A stretch of 64,000 nt of DNA from Mixophyes australis (GCA_036250195.1 JAVHZZ010000009.1:45227824-45291823); one strand, 5' to 3'. Shown: positions 20,713 to 32,490, counted from the first letter of the stretch. Notes: generated by a model from the letters alone, not told the origin. Translations and numbers: made by a program.

Positions 20713-20984
20713 TGTCACGACCTGCATCCTGCAGCTCCTGTCTGCATGTACTTTGTTGGACCTTTTGTATATATTGTATCCTGTCTGTAGTACCACTGTC
20801 CACCATAGGGGCCACCGTAGTACTTAGAATGCTCTTACCTGCCTCATTATTGCTGGAAGCTTAAACACCTGCTTCTGGCCTATATAAGCCTGCCTGTCCC
20901 AAGCAACATTTGCCAGATCATCGGTTGCAATTACCTGTGTTGCTGTGCCTGTTCCCTGGCTCCTGTTTGCTACCTGTTGTCAGC

Positions 20985-21245
20985 AGTTCCCAGCACATCT
21001 ATCCACAGACCATCTCAGCCACTGTGTCTACTCCAGTATTCTGTGGCAACGCTCTACAGATTATTACTACCTGTTGTCTGCAGTTTCCAGTACATCTACC
21101 CGCAGACCATCTCAGCCACTGTGAATACTCCAGTATCCTGTGGCAATGCTTTGCAGATTATTGCTATCTGTTGTCTGCAGTTCCCAGCACATCTATCCAC
21201 AGACCATCTCAGCCACTGTGTCTACTCCAGTATCTAGTGGCAACT
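20985..21245 (+). repeat. Tandem repeat of about 107 bp in the LTR
   Basis: Two and a half copies of a unit containing CACAGACCATCTCAGCCACT and CTCCAGTATYCTGTGGCAA. The open frames of 86-170 codons over this stretch are by-products of the repeat. Confidence 0.75.
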
Positions 21246-21646
21246 CCTGCAGTTCATCGCTACCATCTCTCCAAAGGAATTACTGCAACTCACCAATTGC
21301 CTGCTCCACTTGGTATTAGTATTATTATTTATTATTATTTATTTATAAGGCACAAGGTTTTTGCAGCACCATACACAGAACAAACAATGGACAGTACATG
21401 GAATAACAGTACAGAACAATAAACGATAAGTACCAAGACTTCAGATGCTCCAGGGAAAGCAAAAATATTGAAGTTGGAGCAGAAGAAAAGGTAGAGAGTC
21501 AGGAGGGAGAAGGGCCTTGCTCATAAGAGCTTACATCCTAAAGGGAGGGCAAACAGACGAACGGCACAAAGGGAGTCAGCAGAGGGGAGCAAGTGCACCC
21601 TCTTCAAAGGAGGAGCCAGGAGATGAGAGCGAGCATGGAAAGAGGG

Positions 21647-23236
21647 TTAAGTGGAAGGCTGGCAGACTTTGAGGAAGAGATGAGTTTTGAGTGCCCGTTT
21701 GAAGGAGCACAAGTTAAGGGATAAACGGATGGAGTGTGGGAGGTCATTCCAGTGCAGGGGGGCAGCTCGAGAGAAGTCTTGAATTCTAGAGTGGGATGAG
21801 GTGAGTGTCATTGGCCGAACGCAGGGACCGGGCGGGAGTGTGGATGGAGAGGAGATTGGAGATATAGGGGGCAATAGAGTGGGAGAGCGCCTTGTAGGTG
21901 AGGGTAAGAAGTTTGAAAAGCATTCAATGGGGGAAGGGGAGCCAGTAAAGGGCAAAGCAGAAGAGGAGCGGTGAGAAAGGAAGAAAAGTCAGGCAGCCGC
22001 ATTGAGTATAGAATGAAGGGGGCAAGGCGAGAGCGGGGGAGACCGGTGAGGAGAAGATTACAGTAGTCCAGCCGGGAAATGATAAGCGCGTGTATTATAG
22101 TTTTGGTTGCTTCATTAGATAGGAAGGGCCGGATGCGGGCAATGTTGCGAAGTTGAAAGCGACAGGATTGGGCAAGGGATTGAATGTGAGGGGTAAAGGA
22201 GAGGGAGGAGTCGAGGGTGACACCCAGGCAGCGGAGTTGGAGGATGGAGGAGACGGTGGAGTTAACAGTGATGGAGAGATCCAGATGGGATAAGGACTTA
22301 GACGGAGGGAAAAAATTAGTTCTGTATTTTCAATGTTGATTTTGAGAAAGCGAGAGGGCATCCAAGAGGAGATGGCAGAGAGGCAGTCAGATACACGAGA
22401 GAGGAGGGGGGAGATCAGGAGAAGAGATGTAAAGTTGAATATCATCGGTGTATAGGTGATACTGAAGGCCGAATGAGGTGATGAGAGCACCGAAGGAAGA
22501 TATATACAGTGAGAAGAGTAGAGGGCGAAGAACAGAGCCCTGAGGGACTCCTACAGGGAGGGCAGAGGGGGGGGGGGAGAATGAACCGGACATAGATACA
22601 GAGAAGGAGCGGTTGGTGAGATAAGAGGTGAACCATGTAAGGACAGAGCCAGAGAGACCGAGAGAGTGAAGGGTCTGCAAGAGGAGGGGTTGGTCCACGG
22701 ATAGGTCCAGGAGGATTAGCAGCGAGAAATGATCCTTGGATTTAGCAGAGAGGAGATCATTTGTTACATTGGTCAGGGCGGTTTCAGTAGAGTGGAGGGG
22801 GCGGAAGCCAGATTGGAGGGAGTCAAGGAGGGAATTGTCTGAGAGGTGATAGTTGAGGCGGTTGCAAACAATTCGCTCGAAGTTTAGAGGCGTAGGGGAG
22901 AAGAGAAATGGGGCGGTAGATAGCGAGTGAGGTGGGATCAAGATTAGGTTTTTTTAGAATTGGAGAGATAAGGGCATGTTTGAAGGAGGAGGGGACGATG
23001 CCAGTGGAGAGAGACAGGTTGGAGAGGTGAGCTAAGTAAGCGCAGACAGTAGGGGAGAAGGAGCGAAGAAGGTGAGAGGGGATGGGATCCAGGTAACAAG
23101 TAGACGGGGGAGAGGAAAGAATGAGGGAGCAGACTTCATCGCCCGTAGTAAGGCGGAAGGAGCCCCAGGGTGGGATAAGGGGGGAGGGAGGATCGAAGAG
23201 AGGGGCAGGAGAGAAAAGGGAGGAGGAGATATCAAG
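21647..23236 (-). pseudogene. L2 LINE reverse transcriptase and C-terminus, broken
   Basis: Block 22387-22941 reads [14 protein letters not shown] and [18 protein letters not shown], typical of the L2/CR1 reverse transcriptase; the usual FADD region near 22450 reads LYTDDIQLY. Block 21647-21955 carries the C-terminal signature SRAAPLHWNDLP and SFKRALKTHLF. The frame changes several times (at 23237, near 22400 and near 22000), so no complete enzyme is encoded. GC-rich purine/pyrimidine bias gives long spurious frames on the opposite strand. Confidence 0.85.
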
Positions 23237-24484
23237 TCAGATGGCCTCAATTTTGGAGGAGAAAAAGGAGTCAAAATCTGTAGCAGAGAGGGAGAGTGGG
23301 ATAGGAGGACGGGGAGGGGTGAGGAGAGAGGTGAACATAGCAAAGAGGCGGCGGGGATTAGAGGACTGAGAAGAAATGAGGGACTTAAAGAAAGATTGTT
23401 TAGAGAGGGAGAGGGCGGAGTAGTAGGAGGAGAGGATAAACTTGAAGTGGAGGGAGTCAGCCAGGGAGCGAGATTTCCTCCAGAGGCGTTCGGCAGCACG
23501 AGTGCACTTCTGGAGGAAGCGGGTGAAATTAGAATGCCAGGGTTGGGGAATTAAGTTGCGGCGGCGGCGAAAAGAAGTGGCAGGGGCGACAGCATCCAAA
23601 GCAGTGGTGAGAGAGTGCTTATAGAGAGAGGTGGCATGGTCAGGGCAGACCAGGGAGGGAAGAGGAGATAGTATAGTTTCAAGAGAGGAGGAAAAGGAAG
23701 TAAGGTCAATAGCAGCAAGATTGCGCCTAATGAGGGTAGTTTTAGGAAGGGGGAAAGCAGGGGAAGAGGACAGATTGAAGGAGAGTAGATGGTGGTCAGA
23801 GAGTGGGAAGGGAGAGTTGGAGAAGACAGAGAGATCACATAGATGAGAGAAGACAAGGTCAAGGGAGTGACCAAGGCAGTGGGTGGGGGAAGAGGTCCAC
23901 TGAGTGAGGCCAAGGGAGGAAGAAAGGGCGAGAAGTTTAATGGAGGCAGGGTCAGAGGGGAGATCAATAGGGATGTTAAAGTCTCCAAGTATGATGGAGG
24001 GGAGGTCAGAGGAGAGGTAGTGGGGAAGCCAGACTGCAAAGTTGTTGAGAAAGAAGGAAGTGAGACCAGGGGGGCGGTATAAGACTGAGACACGCAGGTA
24101 AATTGGGGAGAAGAGGAGGATAGAATGCACTTTCAAAGGGAGGGAAAGAGAGGGAAGGTTCAGAGGGAATGACCGAAAGGTGCAGTTAGGGGAAAGGAGG
24201 AGACCCACTTCCCCACCTGGACAGTCATCCGGTCTGGTGGAGTGGGTGAATGAAAGGCCACCATGGGAGAGAGCGTCGGGGGAAGCAGTGTCAGCTGAAG
24301 AGAGCCAGGTTTCGGTGAGAGCAAGCAGGTTAAAAGAATTGGAGATGAAGAGGTGATGGATAGCCGGCAGTTTGTTGCGGATGATTTGTCCCTCTGGAGT
24401 TCCAGAGGGCACAGGAGAAGCTGAGGGAAGGAAGAGGAGTGATGTGGAGGAGATTGGCAGGGTTGATGGAGCGAGGGTGAGCAT
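23237..24484 (-). pseudogene. L2 LINE ORF2 endonuclease region
   Basis: The 415-codon open block contains the endonuclease fold motifs LLALTETWL (catalytic Glu), VLYRPPG, IILGDFNIP (GDFN) and LSDHHLL (SDH). It stops at 23237-23239 (IEAI then TGA) while the rest of ORF2 continues in another frame, so one small frameshift separates it from the reverse transcriptase. The true N-terminus is uncertain; the first Met used here is simply the longest. Confidence 0.8.
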
Positions 24485-24977
24485 TAAGGTAGGGACAGGG
24501 AGGGGGGCTAGGTGAAAGGATGGGAATAGGACAGGAGCGCAGAGGCATGGTGAGAGACAGGAGACAAGGGGTGGTGGAGGGGGAGAGAAAAGAGGTAGAA
24601 TAAGCAGTAGGAGGAGTCAGAGAGGAGAGGCAGAGATGAGGACAACAGTAGGCAAACGATCGTGTGGCAGGCTGGTAATACAATGAATAAAAGTAATAAA
24701 ATGGAATAAAATGAATAACAGTAATAAAAATAAGGAGAAAAATTACAGGCAAAAACAATTAGGCATCCCTAAAGAAATAAGGACATGGTGAAATACTAGG
24801 CAAAAACAATAGGTAGGGCAAAGAAAACAAAAAGGCAATGCTGAAGAAACAATACCAGACAGAGAGGACAGGGAACATTAGATGCAGGTGGTGAATGATC
24901 ACATGTAGTCCACAGGAGCCGGTGCCCTCAGGGTGGTGAGCAGGAACACAGGTGAGTCCAGGGGAAAAGTTCCAGAG

Positions 24978-25797
24978 TGTTAGGAACCCCTCCAGCCGGT
25001 ACAGCAAAACCCGGAGTCTGCTCTGAAGTCTGGTATTCACTGTTGCCCCTAGTGGTGGGGACAGGCTTGGCTGCAGACAAACAGAGGGTCGAGAGATATG
25101 TACCGGCTAAGGAGAACCCAGGAATAGAGTGTTATGGCAGACAGCAGCGTGAGGTCCAGGCAAGAGTCGGTGCCGGCAGCGGACAACGTATCCAAAGAAC
25201 GATTCAAGGTCGGGGGTCACAGGCACAGGTTTGCAATCCAGGGACAGGCGAAAGATCAGGGTCACTAGCAGAAAATCAGAATCCGGGTTCAGGCAATAGA
25301 TCAGGGTCAGAAGCACAGGTTCAGAATCCTGGAACAGGCAAGGGTCATACACTGGAGATCAATCTTATGTTAAACACCAAACACAGGGACAAGGAAGCAG
25401 GCAGCAGTACTGAAACAGGATGCTATAACCGGCAGTGAGGCTCAGTCCTCACTGCCTTAAACAGTACAAAGAGCCAATCAGAACAGGGCCTTACAACAAT
25501 CCTCAGGAGTAGCTTAATTGATTAGATCGCCAGTGTCCAATGGGAGTAAGGTACACAACCAGTGCAAATCAACCCAGGTGGCTGTATAATAAATTACTGG
25601 CATACAGCCAGTAACACAGGAAGAGTTCCCCTAGATTAGCCACTATTGGCTAAGATGAGTCAGTCCTGTGCACATGCGCCCGAGTATCTGGCAGCGTGTG
25701 CTGCGGCAGGTAATGCAGGCGTCCCAGTTGTTGCACAGGCAACCGGGAGCGGAAGTGACGTCCCGGTTTTCATAGCGACGGCTGGGACGCCATAGGG
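24978..25797. mobile_element. LTR fragment related to the Gypsy-C LTR
   Basis: Its first about 130 bases (TGTTAGGAACCCCTCCAGCC onward) closely match the Gypsy-C LTR at 44678. CAGAG flanks it at 24973-24977 and 25798-25802, a possible target duplication. The right end reads CCATAGGG instead of an ACA terminus, so the end is mutated or misplaced. No coding sequence. Confidence 0.5.
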
Positions 25798-26941
25798 CAG
25801 AGGCGGAGAGTCCAGGGAGGGGTGCATTTGAGATCAGGAGAGAGTCCAGGGGTCCAGGGTCAGTCCTGGGTAGCAGGGGCAGGGGTAAAATAAGGTCCAG
25901 AGTCCAGAGGAGTGAGGGTGGCAGGGAAGATGGGTGAGAATATCCAGAGGGGAGCAGCATATGAGGGACTCTAGGTGGTAGGACCAATAGGTAGCCAGTG
26001 GGGGAAGTAGGTTGGATGGTGGTGAGGTGGCAGAGAGGAAACCGTGAATGGGATCAGGTAAACAGGTAAATACTGGGGAGTGGAGAGAGGAATGGGGCAG
26101 ATGGAGCCCACAATAGATTTGGCCAGGAGTAGAGGCGGAGGGGGGGTCACTGGGCATCAGTGGGGACAGGCAGCGGCAGCAGGAAGAGGGCAGCAGGGAG
26201 AAACCTAAGGCCCCAGAGTGAATGGAGGCAGCAGAGGAGAACAGGCCCGAGCCACGGCCTAAAGTAACTAAAGCTGGCTGGGCGGAGGAGGTGCAGCATC
26301 AGGAGCTGGAACTACGAGGAGCAAGAGGAAGCAGGGCATCAGAGCAGGAGACAACGGAGGCAGCAGGACATCGGAAGACAGAGCAGGAACTTGCAGCTTT
26401 AGGAGGAGAGGCCCAATCCGCATCCTGGAGTGACAGCGTTGTCAGGATCCGATCAGCAGGAGAAGAGGTGAGAGGATCGCCTGGAGAGTAGGCCCGAGCC
26501 AGGGGCTATAGTAGGCGGAGACCGATGGACAGAGCGCTCAGAGGAGGATTACAAATGTCACCCATGGATAGGCAGGCGAGCAGCAGTGGTAGGCAGTGAG
26601 GAAGGCATCTCCAGAGGCATAATTTGGGGCCCAAAAGAGAAGACAAGCTGGGCTCCAATGGAGAGCTCGCAGGGCACGTCTGCCCTGAACAGGAACAGGA
26701 ATGCTGATAAATGAACACAGAGGTTTCTGTTTATTCTCAGCTCCTCAGGGCCTTTAGAGCCTTGGCAATAAGACACATGGAGGATCTTAACTCTTTCCTG
26801 AGACTAGTCCTCAGACACTCTCTCTATTACAGGATGTCCCTTGCTATAGTGGCCTTGTTAGTGTCAACTCTTGCAGTTCATCGCTACCATCTCTCCAAGT
26901 GTATTCCTGCAACTCACCTATTGCCTACTCCACTCGTTAAT

Positions 26942-27084
26942 CATCATCATCAACATTTATTTATATAGCGCCAGCAAATTCCGTAGCGCTTTACAATTGG
27001 GAACAAACATTAATAAGACAATACTGGGTAATACATACAGACAGAGAGGTAAGAGAACCCTGCTCGAAAGCTTACAATCTATAG
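26942..27084 (-). mobile_element. Short 5'-truncated LINE tail
   Basis: This insert of about 143 bp has a (TCA)n end and a TTTATATAGCGCCAGCAAAT motif with AGCGCTTTACAA, a frequent LINE/L2 3' end in frog DNA. GTTAAT at 26936-26941 and GGTTAAT at about 27082-27087 suggest a short duplication. No coding capacity. Confidence 0.5.
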
Positions 27085-27169
27085 GTTAATGGTAACTACT
27101 GCAGATCATCGCTACCATCTCTCCAAGTATATTGCTGCAACTCACCTATTACCTTTTCTACTCATCTTA

Positions 27170-27415
27170 CCACCTTCCCAGAGGTATCTAACCCTGCAAC
27201 CCGCAGGCTACTCCTCTCAACACCTTTCCAGAGGTATCCAGCCCTGCAACCTGCAGGCTACTCGTCTCACCACTTTCCCAGAAGTATCCAACCCTGCAAC
27301 CCGCAGACTACTCATCTCACCACCTTCCCAGAGGTATCCAACCCTGCAACCTGCAGGCTGCTCATCTCTCCACCTCCTCCAGAGGTATCCACCCTGCAAC
27401 CCTCCGACTACTGCA
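27170..27415 (+). repeat. Minisatellite of about 50 bp, five copies
   Basis: Tandem units contain CCCAGAGGTATCCAACCCTG followed by CAACCYGCAGGCTACTC. It lies within the LTR 20713-27574. Confidence 0.85.
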
Positions 27416-27579
27416 CCTCTCCATTGCTTTACAGCATTGCCTATTCCATGGTTAAGAACTGTGGTTATATTACTTTCTTACCAGTTTTGCATCTTGAACC
27501 TGTATTACGTGTTTCTTATAAACCACTTCGTTCACCTACCTTCTCTACGTGGTCTTACCTTGGGAACCCTGACACTCCG

Positions 27580-28262
27580 ATGATATTGCCTTATCACAGA
27601 CTCGTATGAAACCACACCTGTCAGCACTTTTACAACAGGATATCGCTCCTAGCAAATCGTGTTCTTTATCCATTGTAGCTATTTAGGTTTGTTATCTCCA
27701 AGACTACGGGCCTGATTCATTAAGGATTTTAAATGAAGAGGTATCTTATTTCAGTCTCCATGACAAAACCATGCATGCATTTTTTCATGTAGCGCACAAA
27801 TATCAACTTTAAATTTCAGTGTACAAATAAGCTATCAAGTATTTGTGTGCTACATGAAAAAAGAGTCAGTATTTAACTTATGTGCAAAACAGAAAACTAG
27901 TTTGCACCCCTTGCATTGTAACATGGATTTGTCCAGGAGACCGAAATAAGATACCTCTTCATTTAAGATCCTTAATGAATCAGGCCCTACATCCTTTGTG
28001 GACTATATGGTGATTACGTACTGTTTTATCACTATTGCTGTTTATCTCAGCCCTTTATTGATAACCGGACTGTATGTTGCAGCTCAACTAACTGGGTATT
28101 TATCCTTCTGTTTGTATATACCCATTATATCAGTGCACTGATTTTGTTAAAATATGTTTTGGTTTAATATATGACCCTTGAACATTATCAGCTTTCTGTT
28201 GTTATATTTCTGAGATTCCATACTCTGGCGCCAAGGGTCTTTTTGAAAGTTCAGATGATCAT
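27580..28262 (+). repeat. Inverted tail copy of the Penelope-like element, part 2
   Basis: Reverse-complementary to about 19294-19680 (for example ATATATGACCCTTGAACATT and CATACTCTGGCGCCAA). It is interrupted by a foldback MITE at 27708-27987. With 20586-20712 it makes an arm of about 530 bp. Confidence 0.8.
27708..27987. mobile_element. Foldback MITE, GGGCCTGATTCATTAAGG ends
   Basis: This 280-bp insert has long inverted arms (GGGCCTGATTCATTAAGG with its complement; AAATGAAGAGGTATCTTATT with its complement). It is flanked by TAC (27705-27707, 27988-27990). The other Penelope arm near 19556 shows the uninterrupted site. No coding capacity. Related ends occur at about 2993-3009. Confidence 0.85.
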
Positions 28263-28850
28263 GCCGATTCTTGCATACACACCTTTACGATTTACGGTAA
28301 GATCTGTGATTTTCATCTCTCATAACCATCTGCTGAAACAATCGTGACTCCGTACACATTCTACATCTGCCGTCCCTGCAGTAATATGCAAACCTAATTT
28401 AAAAAATATGCTGAACCCCAGCTTATACAAACACACACACAAGCATTCAGGGAGAGGAAATAGCATAATCGCAATTCATTCCTTTGTGTATAGTGTACTG
28501 GGAGTTACCCGAACGTACAATTGTACACAAGGTAGGATTTTTTTGTTATATATTGAGTTTGTCAAATAAATGAAAATCTTCTGCTTGTTGCCATGGTGAC
28601 AATGCTGCAAATAATTAATCATAGAGAAAGAAGAAGAAAGAATCACAGTTGTTGGACCAAGGAGTGGTTGCTGAGAAGAGAGTCCTTTTCACATATGCCA
28701 CTACTACAGTAGATACTTATAAACATATTAAAAACAACACCCAAAGGACATTTACATCTATATATAAAACCTCTAAAAAATATACTCAAAATGTAAAAAG
28801 AAATCTAAAATAAAAGTCACAAGTGTTCATAATGATAATGTTCTATGTTT
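28263..28850. other. Non-coding stretch
   Basis: No gene seen. It may include the outer part of the Harbinger element that follows, but I cannot find its terminal inverted repeat. Confidence 0.4.
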
Positions 28851-29094
28851 TCTAAGGAGAAAGGACTTCCACTGTATTGCAGCATATTGGCACTGCTGCT
28901 TGGTGTGGAGTCCTATAGACAGGTGGGGTGCTGGAACGTCTTTCCGGGAGCTGGTGTTGCCTGTGTGGAGGGAGTGGCAAATGACGGGATGGGGCAGGCC
29001 TATATAAGTCTTGGCCATGGCTTGAGGGAAACTCTGTCATGCCAGTGTACAGCGTGAGTTCTCCTCTTTGGGCCCTGTAGAACACCTCCATAAT

Positions 29095-29484
29095 TCACCG
29101 TTCTGACTCTGCCCTCTTGTCACCATCCAGACGTTTTAGGTTTTTCACTATTGCCCCACCATTAAAGTTACACTTTTCATCCACTTTTTCCATCAGCCTG
29201 TTTGCTGAGTCCAGTATTCTGCGAATCATGACCTCGGTGTGTTCCGCCTCCTGTGGCCTCCTCTTCCCCCTCCTGCCAGGTTGTTGCCCTTGTTGCTGGG
29301 CAGGTTGCTGGGTAGGTTGCTGGCTAGGTTGCTGGGTGGGTTGGAGCTGGCGTCTCCAACAGCTCCTCCACCACATCACAAAACACCTCCTCAATGAAGA
29401 TAGATGACTGTATAATAAAAATACAAATGCACATAGCTAGTATGATAACAATAGATGCATGTATTAATTTAACATTAAAAAAAA
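29095..29484 (-). pseudogene. Harbinger accessory (Myb/SANT-like) protein, C-terminal part
   Basis: The minus-strand frame encodes a Gln/Pro-rich tract (about 29270-29345, PTQQPTQQPAQQQ-like) followed by a helical C-terminus (EVMIRRILDSANRLMEKVDE). This resembles the C-terminal half of the DNA-binding accessory protein of PIF/Harbinger transposons. Upstream the natural frame seems to be IEEVFCDVVEELLE, in a different frame from the long open block, so a frameshift lies in the Gln/Pro repeat. Its transposase partner is at 60515, across the large LINE insertion. The family call leans on that neighbour. Confidence 0.45.
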
Positions 29485-30588
29485 ATTCTTTTGGGGGTGT
29501 GGCTTGGCTACCAAGATGGTCATTGGGCATTTTTGGACTGTTTTGCTCCGAATTGCCAATCTATCTTTAACTTCGAGCCCACACTTGAATTTACCCGTGC
29601 CTGCTTATCACTATCTAACAGTGTAGACCTCATACTATACTCAGCTGTAGTTATTTCAAAGTTTGCTGCCTCTGAAGAATTGCATTCACTAGTGTCACCC
29701 TGCAGCCCCACGTTTTTGGCGCGAAACAGGCCTGCAACATCTGCGGATGCCTTATCTCCGTGTGCTACCTTGATAACTGTCACCAGAATTTATCGGGCTA
29801 CCCAGGTCCTGTGAGCGCCCTTTGGGACGGTGGTACCGGTGAGGACCTTGCGGAGCGAGGAGATGTGCTGCCTGACATGCTGTTTAAGTCCTGCACCTGT
29901 GCCGGCCGTGCCCTCCCAGAAGTGCCAGTAAACCGCATCAAAGCTTCTGCTTACTTTCAAGAACCGAGGACAATCTCGGACGCCGTGTCTCTGCACCTGC
30001 TCAATCTACTGGATGCAGGAAATCCAGACACAGACCCCCGCTGCCTGCTGTGATCGCTGTTGGACAGGACTCGCAGGTTAGTGGTTGGGCTCTGCCACCT
30101 TCCCAAATTCTCAAGCATTGTTCACCAGACGGCTGGGTGCAGCTCCTGAGTACTACCCCTGCCTGAATCCATATTAGGAGTTTAGCCGCAATCTCCCCTC
30201 TGCTTCCCATCACTGTGCTGGGAGCCCAGATCCCTTGTGTCACTGCTGTGGGGACCAGCATTCTTCTGTCTGTCGGCACTTGCTTCTGGTTGCCTGCCTG
30301 GGGTTCTGTCTGCGGGGTACTCTCTGGCTTTGCAGATTATTACACAACAACCTCATTCAAGAACGGTTGAGAGCTCCTCTAATATACATCTCCTTCAGCT
30401 ATACTGCGGACATTTACATACTGCAGCACTGTTACCTGCTGTTCTCATATTCCACCACTGGAGGTCTTTTCTGTATGCTGGCCCCTTCGACCTCAGATGA
30501 CAAGTTTCTACTGGAGAGAGCTCCCTGGGCGATCCTCCCCCCCCCCGTTCACAGGATGCTGTTCCCCCTAGAGATGTCATTCTCCGCC
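29485..30588 (+). mobile_element. L1-type LINE copy 2, 5' segment
   Basis: A plus-strand LINE begins near 29485 (GGGGGTGTGGCTTGGCTACC), resembling L1/Tx1 5' ends. It carries a 5' UTR and a decayed ORF1 N-terminal part. Just before Gypsy-D the frame reads VPPRDVILR, which continues as HYFKAKEQ at 39319. The LINE resumes at 39319 and again at 57595, ending near 60510. Confidence 0.75.
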
Positions 30589-30832
30589 TGTCACACTTCT
30601 GGTATTACAAACGGAACCCAATAGCCAGGTAGTTCTGTAGTAAACAGGATTTATTTTGATATAGAAATAAATCTCAAGTGTCCAACAAGCAAAACCCAAA
30701 GTATCAACAAGATAAATGTCTTGTAGAGGTATCCAGGAATTGTAATCCAAATCACAAGGGAGCAAGGTTCTGTGGAAGCATCTGGTCCAGACAAAAACAC
30801 AATACTCGAGCAAAGGCTGCATAACAGGAAGT
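30589..30832 (-). repeat. Gypsy-D 3' LTR, part 1
   Basis: Matches 38892-39131 closely; continues at 34230 (from the target duplication of the foldback insert) to 34423. A short AAACCC insertion near 30690 distinguishes it from the other LTR. Confidence 0.9.
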
Positions 30833-30999
30833 AATAAACCAGTGTGTATGCAAGAAAACATATGGGATGCACCACAATATATCTATACTGCAAAATACTA
30901 ATAGATGACGGATATTGTATACTTATAATTTATCAATATACATAATAAAATGGTAAAAATGCAGTATTACAATAAAAACATAATATAACATGAAGTACA

Positions 31000-31690
31000 A
31001 TCCCCCTCCCCTTCTGACCTTTCTATCACCGTTCTCAACTCCTCTATTTCCCCTGCTTCACAACTTCGCTGCCCCGGCGTCACCCTGGAATCCTCTCTCT
31101 CCTTTACCCCTCATATCCTCTCTCTCGCTAAATCCTGCCGATTCCAGCTGCGCAACATCGCACGCATTCGGCCCTTCCTCTCCCAAGATGCCACTAAAGC
31201 TCTTGTCCACTCCCTTATTATCTCCCGCTTGGACTACTGTAACCTCCTCCTTACTGGCCTCCCCCGCTCTCATTTCGCTCCCCTTCACTCCGTACTCAAT
31301 GCTGCCGCTCTGCTCATTTTCCTTTCTCGCCGCTCCTCTTTTGTCTCCCCCCTCTACCAATCCCTCCACTGGCTCCCCATCCCCTACAGAATCGTGTTCA
31401 AGCTCCTCACTCTTACTTTCAAGGCCCTCTCCAACTCCACTGCTCCCTACATCTCCAACCTTATCTCCATTCACGCTCCATCCCGCCCTCTGCGTTCGGC
31501 TAACGACCGCCGCCTCTCCTCCCCCCTGGTTACCTCCTCCCATGCTCGCATCCAAGACTTCTCCCGCGCTGCCCCCCTCCACTGGAACCAGCTCCCCCCG
31601 CTCCATCAGAACTTCCGCCAACTTGTCCAGCTTCAAACGGGCCTTAACAACCCACCTTTTCCGTAAAGCCCTCCAGTCCCCCACCTAATT
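31000..31690 (+). pseudogene. L2 LINE ORF2 C-terminal part
   Basis: The best frame (31130-31666) reads RLDYCNLLLTGLP, LHWLPIPYRIVFK, and SRAAPLHWNQLPP, the conserved end of L2/CR1 reverse transcriptases. The 30990-31688 block in another frame overlaps it and is mostly spurious, but includes the true last residues FKRALTTHLFRKAL, so a frameshift lies near 31625. 5'-truncated, so never functional here. Confidence 0.85.
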
Positions 31691-31861
31691 GTCCTCCTCC
31701 CAGTCTCCACCTACCCCCCTCCCACTCCTGCCCTCCCTCCTGTCCCCCTCTTACCTCTCTCCTTTTCTTTCTCCTCTCCCCCCCTCTCCGTCTCAGCCTC
31801 CGTTCTCCCCATTCCATCCTCCTACCTTTGCGTCTCTGTCTGTCCTACCCTCCCCTTAGAT

Positions 31862-32490
31862 CAGTGGTCAGGGAACAGGGGTAAATTACCCCAAATGGGG
31901 TAAAAATGAAATTCCTGGGGGTAATGCTGACGATTCACATGCTGCCAGTTGCATTGTAGACCCCTTTGAATGTGAAATTGCTGTTGTACCAGAAGAGCCT
32001 CAAGGGTTGACAGAGGCACTTCTTGAGCTTCGATGCAATAATGAAGCACGTATTACATTTGAAAACAAAGCAGATCTATCATATTTTTGGATGTCAACAG
32101 CTGTAAAGGCATCAAAACTGCACGTGAAGAGGCAGTCAAAAGGTTGCTGCCTTTTACAAGAACCTACCTTTGCAAACAAGGATTTTCCACTCTAATGAAC
32201 ATAAAAACAAAGCAGAGAAATCGATTGGACGCTGAAGACTGTATCCAAATTTCTTGGACATCAAAATGCCCCAATATTGATGCTCTCGTATCAAAAATGA
32301 AGCAACATCATTTCTCCAAAACCTGAAGTTTTGAAGTTGAAGTTTTCAAAGAAATTTTGAATAGATTCAATAAAATTTTGAATTCCAATAATTAATAATA
32401 TATGATTTCCTTCCTTTCAAATCAAGGGGGTAACGTCGGGGTATCTAAATATATTTTGGGGTAAAAGCTAAAAAAGTTCCCTGACCCCTG
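31862..32490 (+). mobile_element. hAT transposon, internally deleted
   Basis: This 629-bp element has terminal inverted repeats (CAGTGGTCAGGGAAC; the other end is its complement with one mismatch) and an exact 8-bp duplication CCTTAGAT (31854-31861, 32491-32498), diagnostic of hAT. A partial transposase is inside (about 32000-32325). The element lies inside the 3' UTR of an L2 LINE. Confidence 0.93.
32087..32326 (+). pseudogene. hAT transposase C-terminal dimerisation domain remnant
   Basis: The frame from about 32100 reads STLMNIKTKQRNRLDAEDC then CPNIDALV, the hAT C-terminal (dimer_Tnp_hAT) pattern found in ZBED/SCAND3-like transposases. The catalytic core and zinc-finger are absent. A short overlapping block at 32007-32195 adds upstream residues in another frame. 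Inactive. Confidence 0.7.

Larger units (their letters stand above)
21311..26864 (-). mobile_element. L2-type LINE on the minus strand
   Basis: The 3' end is at the left, with an ATT-rich microsatellite tail (21311-21350), usual for L2 elements. ORF2 has endonuclease (24484 leftwards) and reverse transcriptase (about 23240-21650). The 5' portion from 24485 to about 26864 is purine-rich on the plus strand and has no recognisable ORF1. It contains an LTR-like insert at 24978. The right boundary is approximate: at 26865 the LTR text resumes with a repeat of 21230-21310. Confidence 0.75.
20713..27574. mobile_element. Solo LTR (TGTCACG...CTGACA) with nested insertions
   Basis: Starts TGTCACGACC and ends AACCCTGACA. 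It is flanked by CTCAG (20708-20712) and CTCCG (27575-27579), one mismatch. The uninterrupted partner arm at 19678 shows the empty site, confirming the insertion. Its own sequence is about 20713-21310 plus 26865-26941 plus 27085-27574. The rest is an L2 LINE with an LTR insert (21311-26864) and a small LINE tail. No gag or pol belongs to it. Confidence 0.7.

Noticed and set aside
23072..24082. Plus-strand open frames rich in Glu, Arg and Gly.
   Set aside because: They are antisense shadows of the L2 endonuclease and RT caused by strong purine bias.
28585..28610. GTTGCCATGGTGAC as a further X-box.
   Set aside because: The right half-site (GTGAC) does not match RGYAAC, and no CCAAT box or MITE context is present.
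32007..32326. A host ZBED-type domesticated gene.
   Set aside because: It sits between hAT terminal repeats with an 8-bp duplication, lacks the catalytic core and is only a C-terminal piece.
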